Source: Sulfurovaceae bacterium (GTDB lineage Bacteria > Campylobacterota > Campylobacteria > Campylobacterales > Sulfurovaceae). From it: 8,155 nt of DNA. Every line of letters starts with the position of its first letter. Position 1 is the stretch's first letter. Below are positions 1 to 6,971 of the stretch, piece by piece. Location: assembly GCA_029933395.1 (NCBI GenBank), contig JAOZOG010000062.1:1-8155 (forward strand), given 5' to 3'. Both the position numbers and the translations under genes were made by a program. Below the pieces are notes generated by a model. The model did not search any database, was not told where the DNA came from, and saw only the letters and a program-made list of their open reading frames with translations.

Positions 1-1856
1 AGATCAACATCATCGACACTCCGGGCCACGTTGACTTCACGATCGAAGTTGAGCGTTCTATGCGTGTACTCGATGGTGCTGTCGCAGTCTTCTGTTCGGT
101 CGGCGGGGTTCAGCCACAGTCTGAAACAGTCTGGAGACAGGCTAACAAATATCACGTACCCAGAATGGTTTTCGTCAACAAGATGGACCGAACCGGTGCG
201 GATTTTTACGAAGTCGAGCGACAGATCAATGACAGACTCAAGTCCAATGCCGTTCCTATTCAGCTCCCTATCGGTGCTGAGGAGGATTTCAAAGGTGTTA
301 TTGACCTCGTTACTATGAAAGCAACGATCTGGGGTGATGATCAGACTAAAATGGGCCAAGAGTATGAAGTCGTCGATATCCCTGAAGAGTTGGTAGAAAA
401 AGCTGAAGAGTACAGAGAGAAGCTGATCGAAGCGATCTCTGAGACAGACGATACGCTGATGGAAAAATACATGGAGGGCGAGGCGCTCACCGAAGAGGAG
501 ATCAAGGCCGGTATCAAAGCAGCGACACTGGCGATCACAATGATCCCTATGACCTGCGGTACTGCGTTTAAGAACAAAGGTGTCCAGACGCTGCTTGACG
601 CTGTTGTCGACTATCTCCCTGCTCCGACAGAAGTCGCAGAGATCAAGGGCGAATACGAAGATGGTACAGAAGTCACCATCGAGTCCACTGATGAGGGCGA
701 ATTCGCAGCGCTTGGATTCAAAATTATGACGGATCCTTTTGTCGGACAGTTGACTTTCGTGCGTGTCTATAGAGGTATTCTCGAGTCAGGCTCTTATGTC
801 TACAATACGACCAAAGGCAAGAAGGAGCGTATTGGACGCCTTCTGAAGATGCACTCCAACAAGCGTGAAGAGATCAGTAAGCTCTATGCCGGTGAAATCG
901 GTGCAGTTGTCGGTCTGAAATATACCTTGACAGGGGATACACTCGCTTCCGAGAAAGACAAAGTCATCCTCGAGCGTATGGAGTTCCCTGATCCGGTTAT
1001 CTCTGTTGCTGTCGAGCCTAAGACCAAGGCAGACCAGGAAAAAATGGGTATCGCACTGGGCAAGTTGGCTCAGGAAGATCCCTCTTTCCGTGTCGCAACC
1101 GATGAAGAGTCCGGCCAGACGATCATTTCCGGTATGGGTGAGCTTCACCTTGAAATTCTCGTCGACCGTATGATGAGAGAGTTCAAAGTCGAGGCTGAAG
1201 TCGGTGCACCTCAGGTTGCTTATCGTGAGACGATCCGTAAAGCAGTCAACAAAGAGTACAAGTACGCCAAGCAGTCAGGTGGTCGTGGTCAATTTGGTCA
1301 TGTCTTCCTCAAGATTGAGCCGCAGGAGCCGGGCGATGGTTATGAATTCATCGACCAGATCAAAGGTGGTGTGATTCCCAAAGAGTTTATTCCGGCAGTC
1401 AACAAAGGTATCATCGAAGCAATGGGCAGAGGTATTCAGGCAGGCTATCCTATCGAAGATGTCAAAGTTACGCTTTATGACGGCTCTTTCCACGATGTCG
1501 ACTCCTCCGAAATGGCGTTTAAGTTGGCAGGATCTATGGGATTCAGAGAAGGGTGTCGTGAGGCAAACCCTGTCATTCTCGAGCCGATGATGAAAGTCGA
1601 AGTGGAAGTACCTGAAGATTATATGGGGGATGTCATCGGTGATATCTCCAAGCGTAGAGGTCAAGTCAACGGAATGGGTGACCGATCCGGAAACAAGATC
1701 GTCGATGCTTTCGTACCACTCTCTGAAATGTTTGGTTACTCTACGGATCTGAGATCAATGACTCAGGGACGCGCAACCTATGCGATGGAGTTCGACCATT
1801 ACGAAGAAGTTCCTCAGAATGTAGCCAAAGAGATCATTGAGAAGCGTAACGGCTAA
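1..1856 (+). CDS. fusA: Elongation factor G, 5' end missing
   Basis: This is the translocation GTPase that moves tRNA and mRNA through the ribosome and, with ribosome recycling factor, helps recycle ribosomes in the cytoplasm. The reading frame is open from base 3 (Ile-Asn-Ile-Ile-Asp) to the TAA at 1854-1856, giving 617 residues. The true start lies upstream of the window, and the ATG at base 60 is an internal Met. The first visible motif is G3 (DTPGHVDF), followed by G4 (NKMD) and a G5-like segment CGTAFKNKG. The domain II barrel follows (DPFVGQLTFVRVYRG), then domain III (ISGMGELHLEILVDRM), domain IV (GGRGQFGHVF) and domain V (LEPMMKVEVEVPEDYMGDVIGD), ending in AKEIIEKRNG. About 80-90 N-terminal residues with the P-loop and switch I are off the edge. 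The protein looks intact and ordinary, and the sequence is close to Campylobacter-type EF-G. Family assignment is close to certain. Confidence 0.98.
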   Translation, partial: INIIDTPGHVDFTIEVERSMRVLDGAVAVFCSVGGVQPQSETVWRQANKYHVPRMVFVNKMDRTGADFYEVERQINDRLKSNAVPIQLPIGAEEDFKGVIDLVTMKATIWGDDQTKMGQEYEVVDIPEELVEKAEEYREKLIEAISETDDTLMEKYMEGEALTEEEIKAGIKAATLAITMIPMTCGTAFKNKGVQTLLDAVVDYLPAPTEVAEIKGEYEDGTEVTIESTDEGEFAALGFKIMTDPFVGQLTFVRVYRGILESGSYVYNTTKGKKERIGRLLKMHSNKREEISKLYAGEIGAVVGLKYTLTGDTLASEKDKVILERMEFPDPVISVAVEPKTKADQEKMGIALGKLAQEDPSFRVATDEESGQTIISGMGELHLEILVDRMMREFKVEAEVGAPQVAYRETIRKAVNKEYKYAKQSGGRGQFGHVFLKIEPQEPGDGYEFIDQIKGGVIPKEFIPAVNKGIIEAMGRGIQAGYPIEDVKVTLYDGSFHDVDSSEMAFKLAGSMGFREGCREANPVILEPMMKVEVEVPEDYMGDVIGDISKRRGQVNGMGDRSGNKIVDAFVPLSEMFGYSTDLRSMTQGRATYAMEFDHYEEVPQNVAKEIIEKRNG

Positions 1857-1877
1857 TCACAGTATCCTCTTTATCTT

Positions 1878-1907
1878 TGACCGGAAGGAATTGTTCCTGC
1901 CCGGTCA
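1878..1907 (+). terminator. Hairpin downstream of fusA, possible terminator
   Basis: A dyad begins 21 nt after the fusA stop. The outer arms TGACCGG (1878-1884) and CCGGTCA (1901-1907) enclose inner arms AGGAA (1886-1890) and TTCCT (1894-1898) around a TTG loop, with a 1-versus-2-nt internal bulge. The stem is strong, but neither strand has a clear U-run after it. It may be a weak or Rho-assisted terminator, or simply a stabilising 3' end. Its position between convergent genes supports a role in ending transcription. Confidence 0.4.
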
Positions 1908-1951
1908 TCCTCCACACTAATTATCTATCCACACAATAATGACAAATGACT

Positions 1952-1964
1952 GCCTGAGTCAGGC
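1952..1964 (-). terminator. Small hairpin spanning the DUF2853 stop codon
   Basis: GCCTG (1952-1956) and CAGGC (1960-1964) form a 5-bp stem with a 3-nt loop. It overlaps the TGA stop of the DUF2853 gene at 1959-1961. On the minus strand it is followed by a moderately T-rich stretch (AGTCATTTGTCATTATTGTG). It is a plausible but weak intrinsic terminator for that gene. The stem is short enough that chance is a real alternative. Confidence 0.25.
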
Positions 1965-2300
1965 GTAGACATCCGTTTTGCCAAAATTTTTGGTCAGCAG
2001 GGCATAGAAAATTGCTCTGTATTTATTTTTGTTGGATGTGCCGACTCTTTCACAGACTGTCTGAATGGCTGCATCCAATTCAGCATCCGGCTGCGTCAAT
2101 CCCAGCTTTTTCTTCAGGAAATTCTCTCTGACCCGTGCCACTTCGCTCTTGTCGCTGCAGGAGACCGTTTCGGAATCTTTATTGTAGATCGAAGGCCCCA
2201 GTCCTACTGTTACTTTGGTGATGAGATCATCGCTTAGCCCCAGATTCATCTCTTTGTTGACGGCGATATACTGTGCGATCTTATCTGATTGTTGACTCAT
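1959..2300 (-). CDS. DUF2853 family protein
   Basis: A 113-residue soluble protein of the DUF2853 family, whose biochemical role I do not know to be established. The family pattern runs along the whole length: KIAQYIAV near the N-terminus, then DDLITKVTVGLGPSIYN (24-40), a VSCSDKSE segment (46-53), NFLKKKLGL (60-68), ELDAAIQTVCERVG (74-87) and NKNKYRAIFYALLTKNFGK (90-108). Length and conserved blocks match the family from end to end, so it is complete. It has no signal peptide or membrane segment and is probably mostly helical. The start is well supported: AGGAG lies at 2306-2310, 5 nt upstream of the ATG, with an extended -10 promoter just above. It lies 53 nt downstream of the CI-like HTH gene on the same strand and converges with fusA. 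It has two cysteines (48, 83), but nothing identifies a metal site or active site. Confidence 0.9.
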   Translation of the reverse strand: MSQQSDKIAQYIAVNKEMNLGLSDDLITKVTVGLGPSIYNKDSETVSCSDKSEVARVRENFLKKKLGLTQPDAELDAAIQTVCERVGTSNKNKYRAIFYALLTKNFGKTDVYA

Positions 2301-2330
2301 AATGACTCCTTTAAGATGGTGTATGTCTGA

Positions 2331-2339
2331 ATTATACCA
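2331..2339 (-). promoter_or_regulatory. Extended -10 promoter for the DUF2853 gene
   Basis: Read on the minus strand, this is TGGTATAAT: a perfect TATAAT (2331-2336) preceded by the TGn of an extended -10. Transcription would begin near 2324 and give a leader of about 24 nt with the AGGAG ribosome site. The position 17 bp upstream reads CACTGA, a poor -35, but weak -35 boxes are usual in Campylobacterota. It lies just past the HTH gene stop, so DUF2853 can be expressed independently of that gene. Confidence 0.55.
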
Positions 2340-2353
2340 GAGAAAAGTGAGAT

Positions 2354-2608
2354 TCAGTGACCGTTTTCATCTTTTTTGCAAAGCCTTTTCTCTCCCTGTC
2401 CCAGAAGAATCCAATTGAGGCTGACTTGACGAGTGAAGCAAAATGCAGCAATAGCTTCGTAGGGGATCTTGCCTCTCTTTTTAATTACGGCGAAATATTC
2501 CGGCGTCAATTCGAGAGCATAGGCAATATCCTTGTTGTAGATATGCTGCCGGTTATCCTTTTCGAGCAGTGTTTGTATGCGTTGCATGACTTGGCTGAAG
2601 GTTATCAT
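2354..2608 (-). CDS. Small CI-repressor-type helix-turn-helix protein
   Basis: An 84-residue putative DNA-binding protein resembling the N-terminal domain of phage CI-type repressors. The helix-turn-helix region is about residues 25-45 (NKDIAYALELTPEYFAVIKK), followed by RGKIP (45-49) and the closing helix ending VSLNWILLGQGEK (62-74), the usual signature of this domain. There is no peptidase or dimerisation domain after it, only a short basic/acidic tail (KRLCKKDENGH), so it is a stand-alone domain rather than a full SOS-cleavable repressor. I chose the ATG at 2606-2608 because GGAGGA lies 6 nt upstream; a GTG at 2630-2632 would place that ribosome site inside the gene. It lies downstream of queF (205-bp gap) and upstream of DUF2853. 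No other phage gene is present, so it may be a domesticated or native regulator. Its targets are unknown. Confidence 0.8.
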   Translation of the reverse strand: MITFSQVMQRIQTLLEKDNRQHIYNKDIAYALELTPEYFAVIKKRGKIPYEAIAAFCFTRQVSLNWILLGQGEKRLCKKDENGH

Positions 2609-2813
2609 CGGTTCTCCTCCTGTGAAGAACACAGCTATGTGTTGCGGTTGTTGTTTTGCCGTATAAATGATCAGTAGACAAATGTACTTTGTTGCTAAAT
2701 ATCACTCTATATACAGCCTTTTGTTATCATAACTGTTTATCTGGAAGAGGGGAGAATAGTTGTCAGATTGTCAACTCTCTGACTGGAGGGAGGAGAAGAG
2801 GTTCGATAGACTC
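2609..2813 (-). promoter_or_regulatory. Spacer upstream of the HTH gene with a palindrome
   Basis: This 205-bp gap between queF and the HTH gene must hold the HTH promoter unless the gene is read through from queF. I see no clear -10/-35 pair. Candidates on the minus strand are TTATAC (2661-2666) and TATATA-like tracts near 2710. A perfect 11-bp palindrome, GTTAT-C-ATAAC, sits at 2723-2733 and could be an operator. A second partial dyad, AGTTG/CAACT (2758-2762 and 2772-2776), overlaps two direct copies of TTGTCA. No coding potential is evident. The regulatory reading is an inference. Confidence 0.3.
2615..2620 (-). promoter_or_regulatory. Ribosome binding site of the HTH gene
   Basis: GGAGGA on the minus strand, 6 nt before the ATG at 2608. 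It decides that ATG over the upstream in-frame GTG at 2632, which has no comparable site. Confidence 0.75.
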
Positions 2814-3191
2814 CTAGGCTTTACTGCTATCGATTTCGATCACCGTATGCACATTGCCTCTGGGATTGAAATCTGCCGTGAGCTTCATCCATCTGGGCTT
2901 CAGTTTGGCGTAGAGGGTGTCATAGATTTCATTGGCACTGTTCTCGTGGGAAATGTAGCGGTCGATGAAGCTGTTGATATAGAGTTTGATCGCTTTGAGT
3001 TCTATGACTCTCTCCGAGGGGACATAAGAGAGTTTGATCGTAGCGAAATCCGGATACCCTGAGCGGGGGCAGCGGCACATAAACTCCGGCAATTCGATAT
3101 TGATCGTATAGTTCTTTTGGTGTTCATTGGGCCAATAATTCTCTTCCGCATTGATATCAAATGCTTTGATTTCGCTTTCGCCATATTTCAT
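2814..3191 (-). CDS. queF: NADPH-dependent 7-cyano-7-deazaguanine reductase
   Basis: QueF reduces preQ0 to preQ1 with NADPH, a cytoplasmic step in making the queuosine base for tRNA. The 125-residue protein is the short, single-domain type (as in Bacillus subtilis), not the double-length E. coli type. The catalytic Cys is Cys41 in CRCPRSGYPDF, and the proton-relay Asp is Asp48. The QueF signature ELKAIKLY is at 64-71, and the substrate-binding His-Glu pair is 82-83 in SHENSANEIYD. All key residues are present, so an active enzyme is expected. The ATG at 3189-3191 is preferred because AAGGA at 3199-3203 is 7 nt away; a TTG at 3192-3194 would be too close. It starts 11 nt after the EAL gene and should be co-transcribed with gyrB. 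Its ribosome site overlaps the upstream stop codon. Confidence 0.96.
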   Translation of the reverse strand: MKYGESEIKAFDINAEENYWPNEHQKNYTINIELPEFMCRCPRSGYPDFATIKLSYVPSERVIELKAIKLYINSFIDRYISHENSANEIYDTLYAKLKPRWMKLTADFNPRGNVHTVIEIDSSKA

Positions 3192-3198
3192 CAAATTT

Positions 3199-3203
3199 TC
3201 CTT
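3199..3203 (-). promoter_or_regulatory. Ribosome binding site of queF
   Basis: AAGGA on the minus strand, touching the TAA stop of the EAL gene (3203-3205) and lying 7 nt before the queF ATG. It supports that ATG over the TTG one codon upstream, and suggests translation of queF follows on from the EAL gene. Confidence 0.7.
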
Positions 3204-4627
3204 TATCTGTTGTAATTTTGTATAAGTTGATCTTCTGTCAGGTATTTACCGATACCAAAGCCCTGGAGGTAGTCTACCCCGAGTTCTATGAGCTTCTGCT
3301 TCTGTTCCTCTTTATCTACCCATTTTGCGACTGTTGTGATATGCAACCCTTTGGAGATGTCGATCAGGGACTTGAGGATCAGGAGCGTATTGGGGTCATC
3401 GAGCTTGGGTACAAAATCCCTGTCGAACTGCACTCTGTCGAATTGAAAATGTTTGATATACTCCATCGAGGCATTGGAGGCACCGAAATTATCGATGCAG
3501 ACCTGGAACCCTCTTGAGCGTATCTTGCCAAGCGTTTTCAGGTAGTTGCCGAGATTGTGGTGTGTTTTTCTTTCGTAGAGTTCGATGATCAATCTGTTTG
3601 CAGCGACCCCCTTGTCTTCGGTGATGGAGAATATTTTTTCGAGAAAATCACGATCCCTCAGGGAGAAAGGGGAGAGATTGAAGCTGAAGGAGATATGCTC
3701 ATCTGTCAAAAGGGCAGTCTCTACAACATGCCTGAAGAGAGCAAGATCATAAGTACGTCCCAATCCAAGGCGGTTGACGATAGGGAGGTAGTCCCTGGGG
3801 AGAAGCTCTTTCCCTTCTTCCGTTTTCAGTTTCGCTGCGATTTCGTAACTGTCGATCTCTCCTTTTTTGATATTGTAAAGAGGGCGGTAGTAGAGCCTGA
3901 TCGCACCTTTTTCCACTGCCGCAACCGTCTCTTTTTCCAACTTGGAGAGATCGTTTGCATCTTTGACTTCGATGGGTGTCGGGTGGGGGTTGTTCTCCTG
4001 GGAGGAGAGTTCATCTTTCAGGAGGGCGATACTCTTTTTTGGGTCCACTTCTCCAGAGTTGATGACGGCAAAACGGTAATCGATTTCAATGGTGTCGATG
4101 GTCCGGTTCTCCTCTGTGAACCGCTCCAGTATTTTCTGGACACTTTCACTGTCCAAGTCTATCGCAATAAGAAACTCCGCGCCAAAATGCCTGCCGATCC
4201 AACTCTCTTTTATCTCATGATTACGTATACAGCCATTGAGTCTGGATACCATTGTGTGCAGCAGCATATTGGTTGCAGCGGTACCATAGTTTTCATTGAT
4301 AGTGGAGAGGTTGTTTACAAGAAGAATGGCGACTGTTTTGGGCTTATGTTTTTGGAGCTTTGTAAGGAATGCTTCATAGTTGAAGCCCTCTGTAGTCCGA
4401 TCCAGCAGTGTCTCTTTGACATCGAGTTCAAGCAGAAAATAGATAAAGTAGACGGTGATAAAAACCAAGCCACTCATCAAAAAGGCATTTTCTACTGTCC
4501 AGGCAGTGAAGCCACCCTTGGAAAAGGTTGTAAAAAAAAGCAGAAAGACAAGCAGCAGGATTGGAATCCCTGCTCTCAGAGCCAGCTTAAAGCGCCGCGC
4601 TCTCTCTTCTCTGGCAGACAGGAGCAT
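3203..4627 (-). CDS. Membrane-anchored degenerate GGDEF/EAL protein
   Basis: A 474-residue inner-membrane protein of the cyclic-di-GMP signalling class, probably a sensor or effector rather than an enzyme. A basic N-terminus (REERARRFK) is followed by two hydrophobic segments (about 17-34 and 48-67) with a short loop, so the rest faces the cytoplasm. Residues about 85-190 form a GGDEF-like domain whose signature reads FGAEF (148-152), losing the first Gly and the first acidic residue. Residues about 228-474 form an EAL domain. It keeps Glu262 of EAL (here EIA), Asn317 (FNLSP), Glu349/Glu352, Asp379 and Gln455. It has lost the second Asp of DDFG (Asn380), the Lys (Gln400), and the AEGVE glutamates (Lys435, Asp438). 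Both activities are predicted absent; c-di-GMP binding could remain. It overlaps gyrB by one base (TGATG), lacks a clear ribosome site, and precedes queF by 11 nt. A divergent phosphodiesterase is the alternative. Confidence 0.88.
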   Translation of the reverse strand: MLLSAREERARRFKLALRAGIPILLLVFLLFFTTFSKGGFTAWTVENAFLMSGLVFITVYFIYFLLELDVKETLLDRTTEGFNYEAFLTKLQKHKPKTVAILLVNNLSTINENYGTAATNMLLHTMVSRLNGCIRNHEIKESWIGRHFGAEFLIAIDLDSESVQKILERFTEENRTIDTIEIDYRFAVINSGEVDPKKSIALLKDELSSQENNPHPTPIEVKDANDLSKLEKETVAAVEKGAIRLYYRPLYNIKKGEIDSYEIAAKLKTEEGKELLPRDYLPIVNRLGLGRTYDLALFRHVVETALLTDEHISFSFNLSPFSLRDRDFLEKIFSITEDKGVAANRLIIELYERKTHHNLGNYLKTLGKIRSRGFQVCIDNFGASNASMEYIKHFQFDRVQFDRDFVPKLDDPNTLLILKSLIDISKGLHITTVAKWVDKEEQKQKLIELGVDYLQGFGIGKYLTEDQLIQNYNR

Positions 4628-6942
4628 CAGACATCCAGATGTTTGACATCTTTGGCATGGCGCTCGATATAGTTACGTCTCGGTTCTACCTCGTCACCCA
4701 TAAAGAGAACAAAAGTGTCACTGGCATTTTCACTGTCTTCGATCTTGACCCGCAGAAGCCTTCTGTCTTCCGGATTCATCGTTGTCTCCCAAAGTTGCTC
4801 GGGGTTCATCTCCCCAAGACCTTTGTAGCGCTGGATATAGGCACCTTTTTTGGCGGATGCTTCGATCTCTGCCAGGATAGCGAGGAGGTCTTTCTCCTTG
4901 AACTCATCCGTGATACGTTCCTGGATATTGTTACTGATATAGACCGCTTCATTGTAGTGCGGATTGGTAAAGAGGATATCGTCGATAATCAACTCTTCGA
5001 GTCCATCATTGGTTTGGACAAAGAGGTGGATCTTCTCTTCATTGATTGTTTCATTGAGGATATTGTATCCCAGGTCAGTGATATAGGTTTTGATGGTTTT
5101 TGCCAGGACCTGATTGTCCGTTCCGACAATATCGGGATTTTCGATCATATAGCGCAATACTTCGGGCAGTGCGAAACGCTTTTCGATCTCTTTGAGTGTC
5201 ATTTGGTAGTAGGCGACCATCTTGAAGAGGTCGATCAGATCGTTGCGTCCCATCGTTTCGCTCTCTACGACAGAGATACCGTTTTCGATCAGGAAATCGT
5301 TGAGTGCCTTGTCATCTTTGAGATAGGTTTCATTTTTACCTTTCTTGTAGCGGTAGAGCGGTGGCTGTGCCAGATAGAGATAGCCCTTCTCGATAACCGG
5401 CTGAAGGAAGCGGAAGAAGAAGGTCATCAGCAGTGTCTGGATATGGCTTCCGTCGACATCCGCATCGGTCATAATAATGATTTTGTGGTAGCGGAGTTTC
5501 TCTTCGTCAAATTCATCACCGATACCGCATCCCATCGCAGTGATCATATTTTTGATCTCGTCGGATTTGAGGATCTTTTCGAGGCGTGCTTTTTCGACAT
5601 TGAGGATTTTACCCTTGAGCGGCAAAATCGCCTGGAAGACACGATCGCGCCCCTGTTTTGCCGAACCACCTGCGGAGTCTCCCTCCACCAGGTAAATTTC
5701 GGAGAGTGAAGGGTCTTTGCTTTGGCAGTCGGCCAGTTTCCCCGGAAGGGTTCCGATACTCATCGAATCCTTGCGCTTGACAAGATCTTTTGCCCGCTTG
5801 GCCGCATCCCGGCCCTTGGCAGCGAGGATGACATGCCCCATAATCGCTTTGGCTTCGATAGGGTTCTCTTCGAGATATTTATTGAGCTGTTCGTAGATGA
5901 ACTTCTGTACCAGCGGGCGAACATAGCTCGATCCCAGTTTGCCTTTGGTCTGTCCTTCGAACTGCGGCTCGGGCACTCTTACGGAGATGACGGCGACCAA
6001 CCCCTCTTTGCTGTCGTCACCGGTAATTTTGGTGTTTTTCTCTTTGGCATTGGCATTTTTGGAGATATACTGGGAGAGTGCACGGGTCAATCCTGCCCTG
6101 AAGCCCGCTTCGTGGGTACCGCCGTCGGCAGTTTTGATGTTGTTGACAAAAGAGACGACTTTATCACTGTCACTGTCGCTGTACATCAGTGAAATATCCA
6201 TTTCGATGTCGTCAGCTTTTCCTTCAAAAAACTGGGCAGTGGAGAGAGGTGTTTTGGTATTGAGATCCTCTACGAACTGCTTGATTCCGCCTTCAAAATG
6301 GTATGTTTCCTTGATTCCTTCTCTTTCGTCGCTAAAAACAATGGTGATTCTGGGGTTGAGATAGGCAAGCTCTTTGAATCGTTTGGTGATGATACTGGAT
6401 TGGAAGGAGACCGATTCGGTGAAGATACTCTCATCGGGCCAAAATTCGATCTTGGTTCCCTTTTTTCTGGTGGTTCCAGTTACTTCCAGGGGTTTGACGG
6501 GGATACCCTTTTCAAAACCCTGCTCGTAAATGTGGCCGTCTCTGAAAACAGTCAGGTGAAGGTTTTGAGAGAGGGCATTGACGACAGAGACACCCACACC
6601 GTGCAATCCGCCCGAAACTTTATATGTATCTTTATCGAATTTTCCTCCGGCATGCAGTACCGTCAGTACAACCGTAGCGGCAGAGATCTTTTCGCTGGGG
6701 TGCTCAGCAACAGGGATACCTCGCCCATTATCTTCGATGATCGCAGATCCGGCTTTGGTCAGAGTGACTTTAATCGTGTCACAGTATCCCGCCATCGCTT
6801 CATCGATCGAGTTGTCGACAACTTCGTAGATCAGATGATGGAGACCCTTGATCGACGTATCGCCGATATACATCCCCGGTCTTTTTCTGACGGCTTCGAG
6901 TCCCTTGAGGACCTTGATATTGCTTGCACCATATTCTGCCAT
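4627..6942 (-). CDS. gyrB: DNA gyrase subunit B
   Basis: The ATPase subunit of DNA gyrase, which with GyrA introduces negative supercoils. The 771-residue protein begins MAEYGASNIKVLKGLEAVR. The GHKL ATPase domain shows Glu40, Asn44 and Asp47 in YEVVDNSIDEA, EDNGRG at 70-75 and GGLHGVG at 111-117; the transducer domain includes the QTKGKLG segment near 331-337. The TOPRIM domain has EGDSAGG (420-426) and TDADVDGSH (492-500), whose acidic residues bind Mg2+. The tail carries QRYKGLGEMNP (704-714). It lacks the large insert of E. coli GyrB, as in Campylobacter-type proteins. The classical quinolone-linked Asp (EGDSAGG) and Lys (PLKGK) are both unmutated. I chose the ATG at 6940-6942 because GGAG lies 7 nt upstream; the GTG at 6948 would leave only one base of spacing. 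It heads the gyrB-EAL-queF unit and has an A+T-rich promoter region upstream. Its own supercoiling may regulate it, as is known for gyrase genes elsewhere. Confidence 0.99.
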   Translation of the reverse strand: MAEYGASNIKVLKGLEAVRKRPGMYIGDTSIKGLHHLIYEVVDNSIDEAMAGYCDTIKVTLTKAGSAIIEDNGRGIPVAEHPSEKISAATVVLTVLHAGGKFDKDTYKVSGGLHGVGVSVVNALSQNLHLTVFRDGHIYEQGFEKGIPVKPLEVTGTTRKKGTKIEFWPDESIFTESVSFQSSIITKRFKELAYLNPRITIVFSDEREGIKETYHFEGGIKQFVEDLNTKTPLSTAQFFEGKADDIEMDISLMYSDSDSDKVVSFVNNIKTADGGTHEAGFRAGLTRALSQYISKNANAKEKNTKITGDDSKEGLVAVISVRVPEPQFEGQTKGKLGSSYVRPLVQKFIYEQLNKYLEENPIEAKAIMGHVILAAKGRDAAKRAKDLVKRKDSMSIGTLPGKLADCQSKDPSLSEIYLVEGDSAGGSAKQGRDRVFQAILPLKGKILNVEKARLEKILKSDEIKNMITAMGCGIGDEFDEEKLRYHKIIIMTDADVDGSHIQTLLMTFFFRFLQPVIEKGYLYLAQPPLYRYKKGKNETYLKDDKALNDFLIENGISVVESETMGRNDLIDLFKMVAYYQMTLKEIEKRFALPEVLRYMIENPDIVGTDNQVLAKTIKTYITDLGYNILNETINEEKIHLFVQTNDGLEELIIDDILFTNPHYNEAVYISNNIQERITDEFKEKDLLAILAEIEASAKKGAYIQRYKGLGEMNPEQLWETTMNPEDRRLLRVKIEDSENASDTFVLFMGDEVEPRRNYIERHAKDVKHLDV

Positions 6943-6949
6943 TTTCACA

Positions 6950-6953
6950 CTCC
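6950..6953 (-). promoter_or_regulatory. Ribosome binding site of gyrB
   Basis: GGAG on the minus strand with 7 nt to the ATG at 6942 and only 1 nt to the upstream in-frame GTG at 6948. It decides the start in favour of the ATG. Confidence 0.7.
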
Positions 6954-6971
6954 GTTGTATAAATTAGCTTT

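Noticed and set aside
786..1664. Minus-strand frames inside fusA (786-1148, 1275-1664)
   Set aside because: Antisense to a highly conserved EF-G; the translations show no family signature.
2769..2774. TTGACA on the minus strand as a -35 box for the HTH gene
   Set aside because: The position 16-18 bp downstream is C-rich (TCCCCTCT), with nothing like a -10.
3557..4672. 371-residue open frame on the + strand opposite the EAL gene
   Set aside because: Low-complexity, Phe/Cys/Asp-rich translation with no domain pattern, fully antisense to a clear gene. Scarcity of Leu TTA/CTA and Ser TCA codons in the real gene keeps the opposite frame open.
4639..5709. 356-residue open frame on the + strand opposite gyrB
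   Set aside because: Antisense shadow of the TOPRIM and C-terminal parts of gyrB, with no start context and no recognisable motif.
6943..6948. GTG at 6948 as the gyrB start
   Set aside because: Only one base separates it from GGAG; the ATG at 6942 has ideal spacing and gives the expected MAEYGASNIKVL N-terminus.
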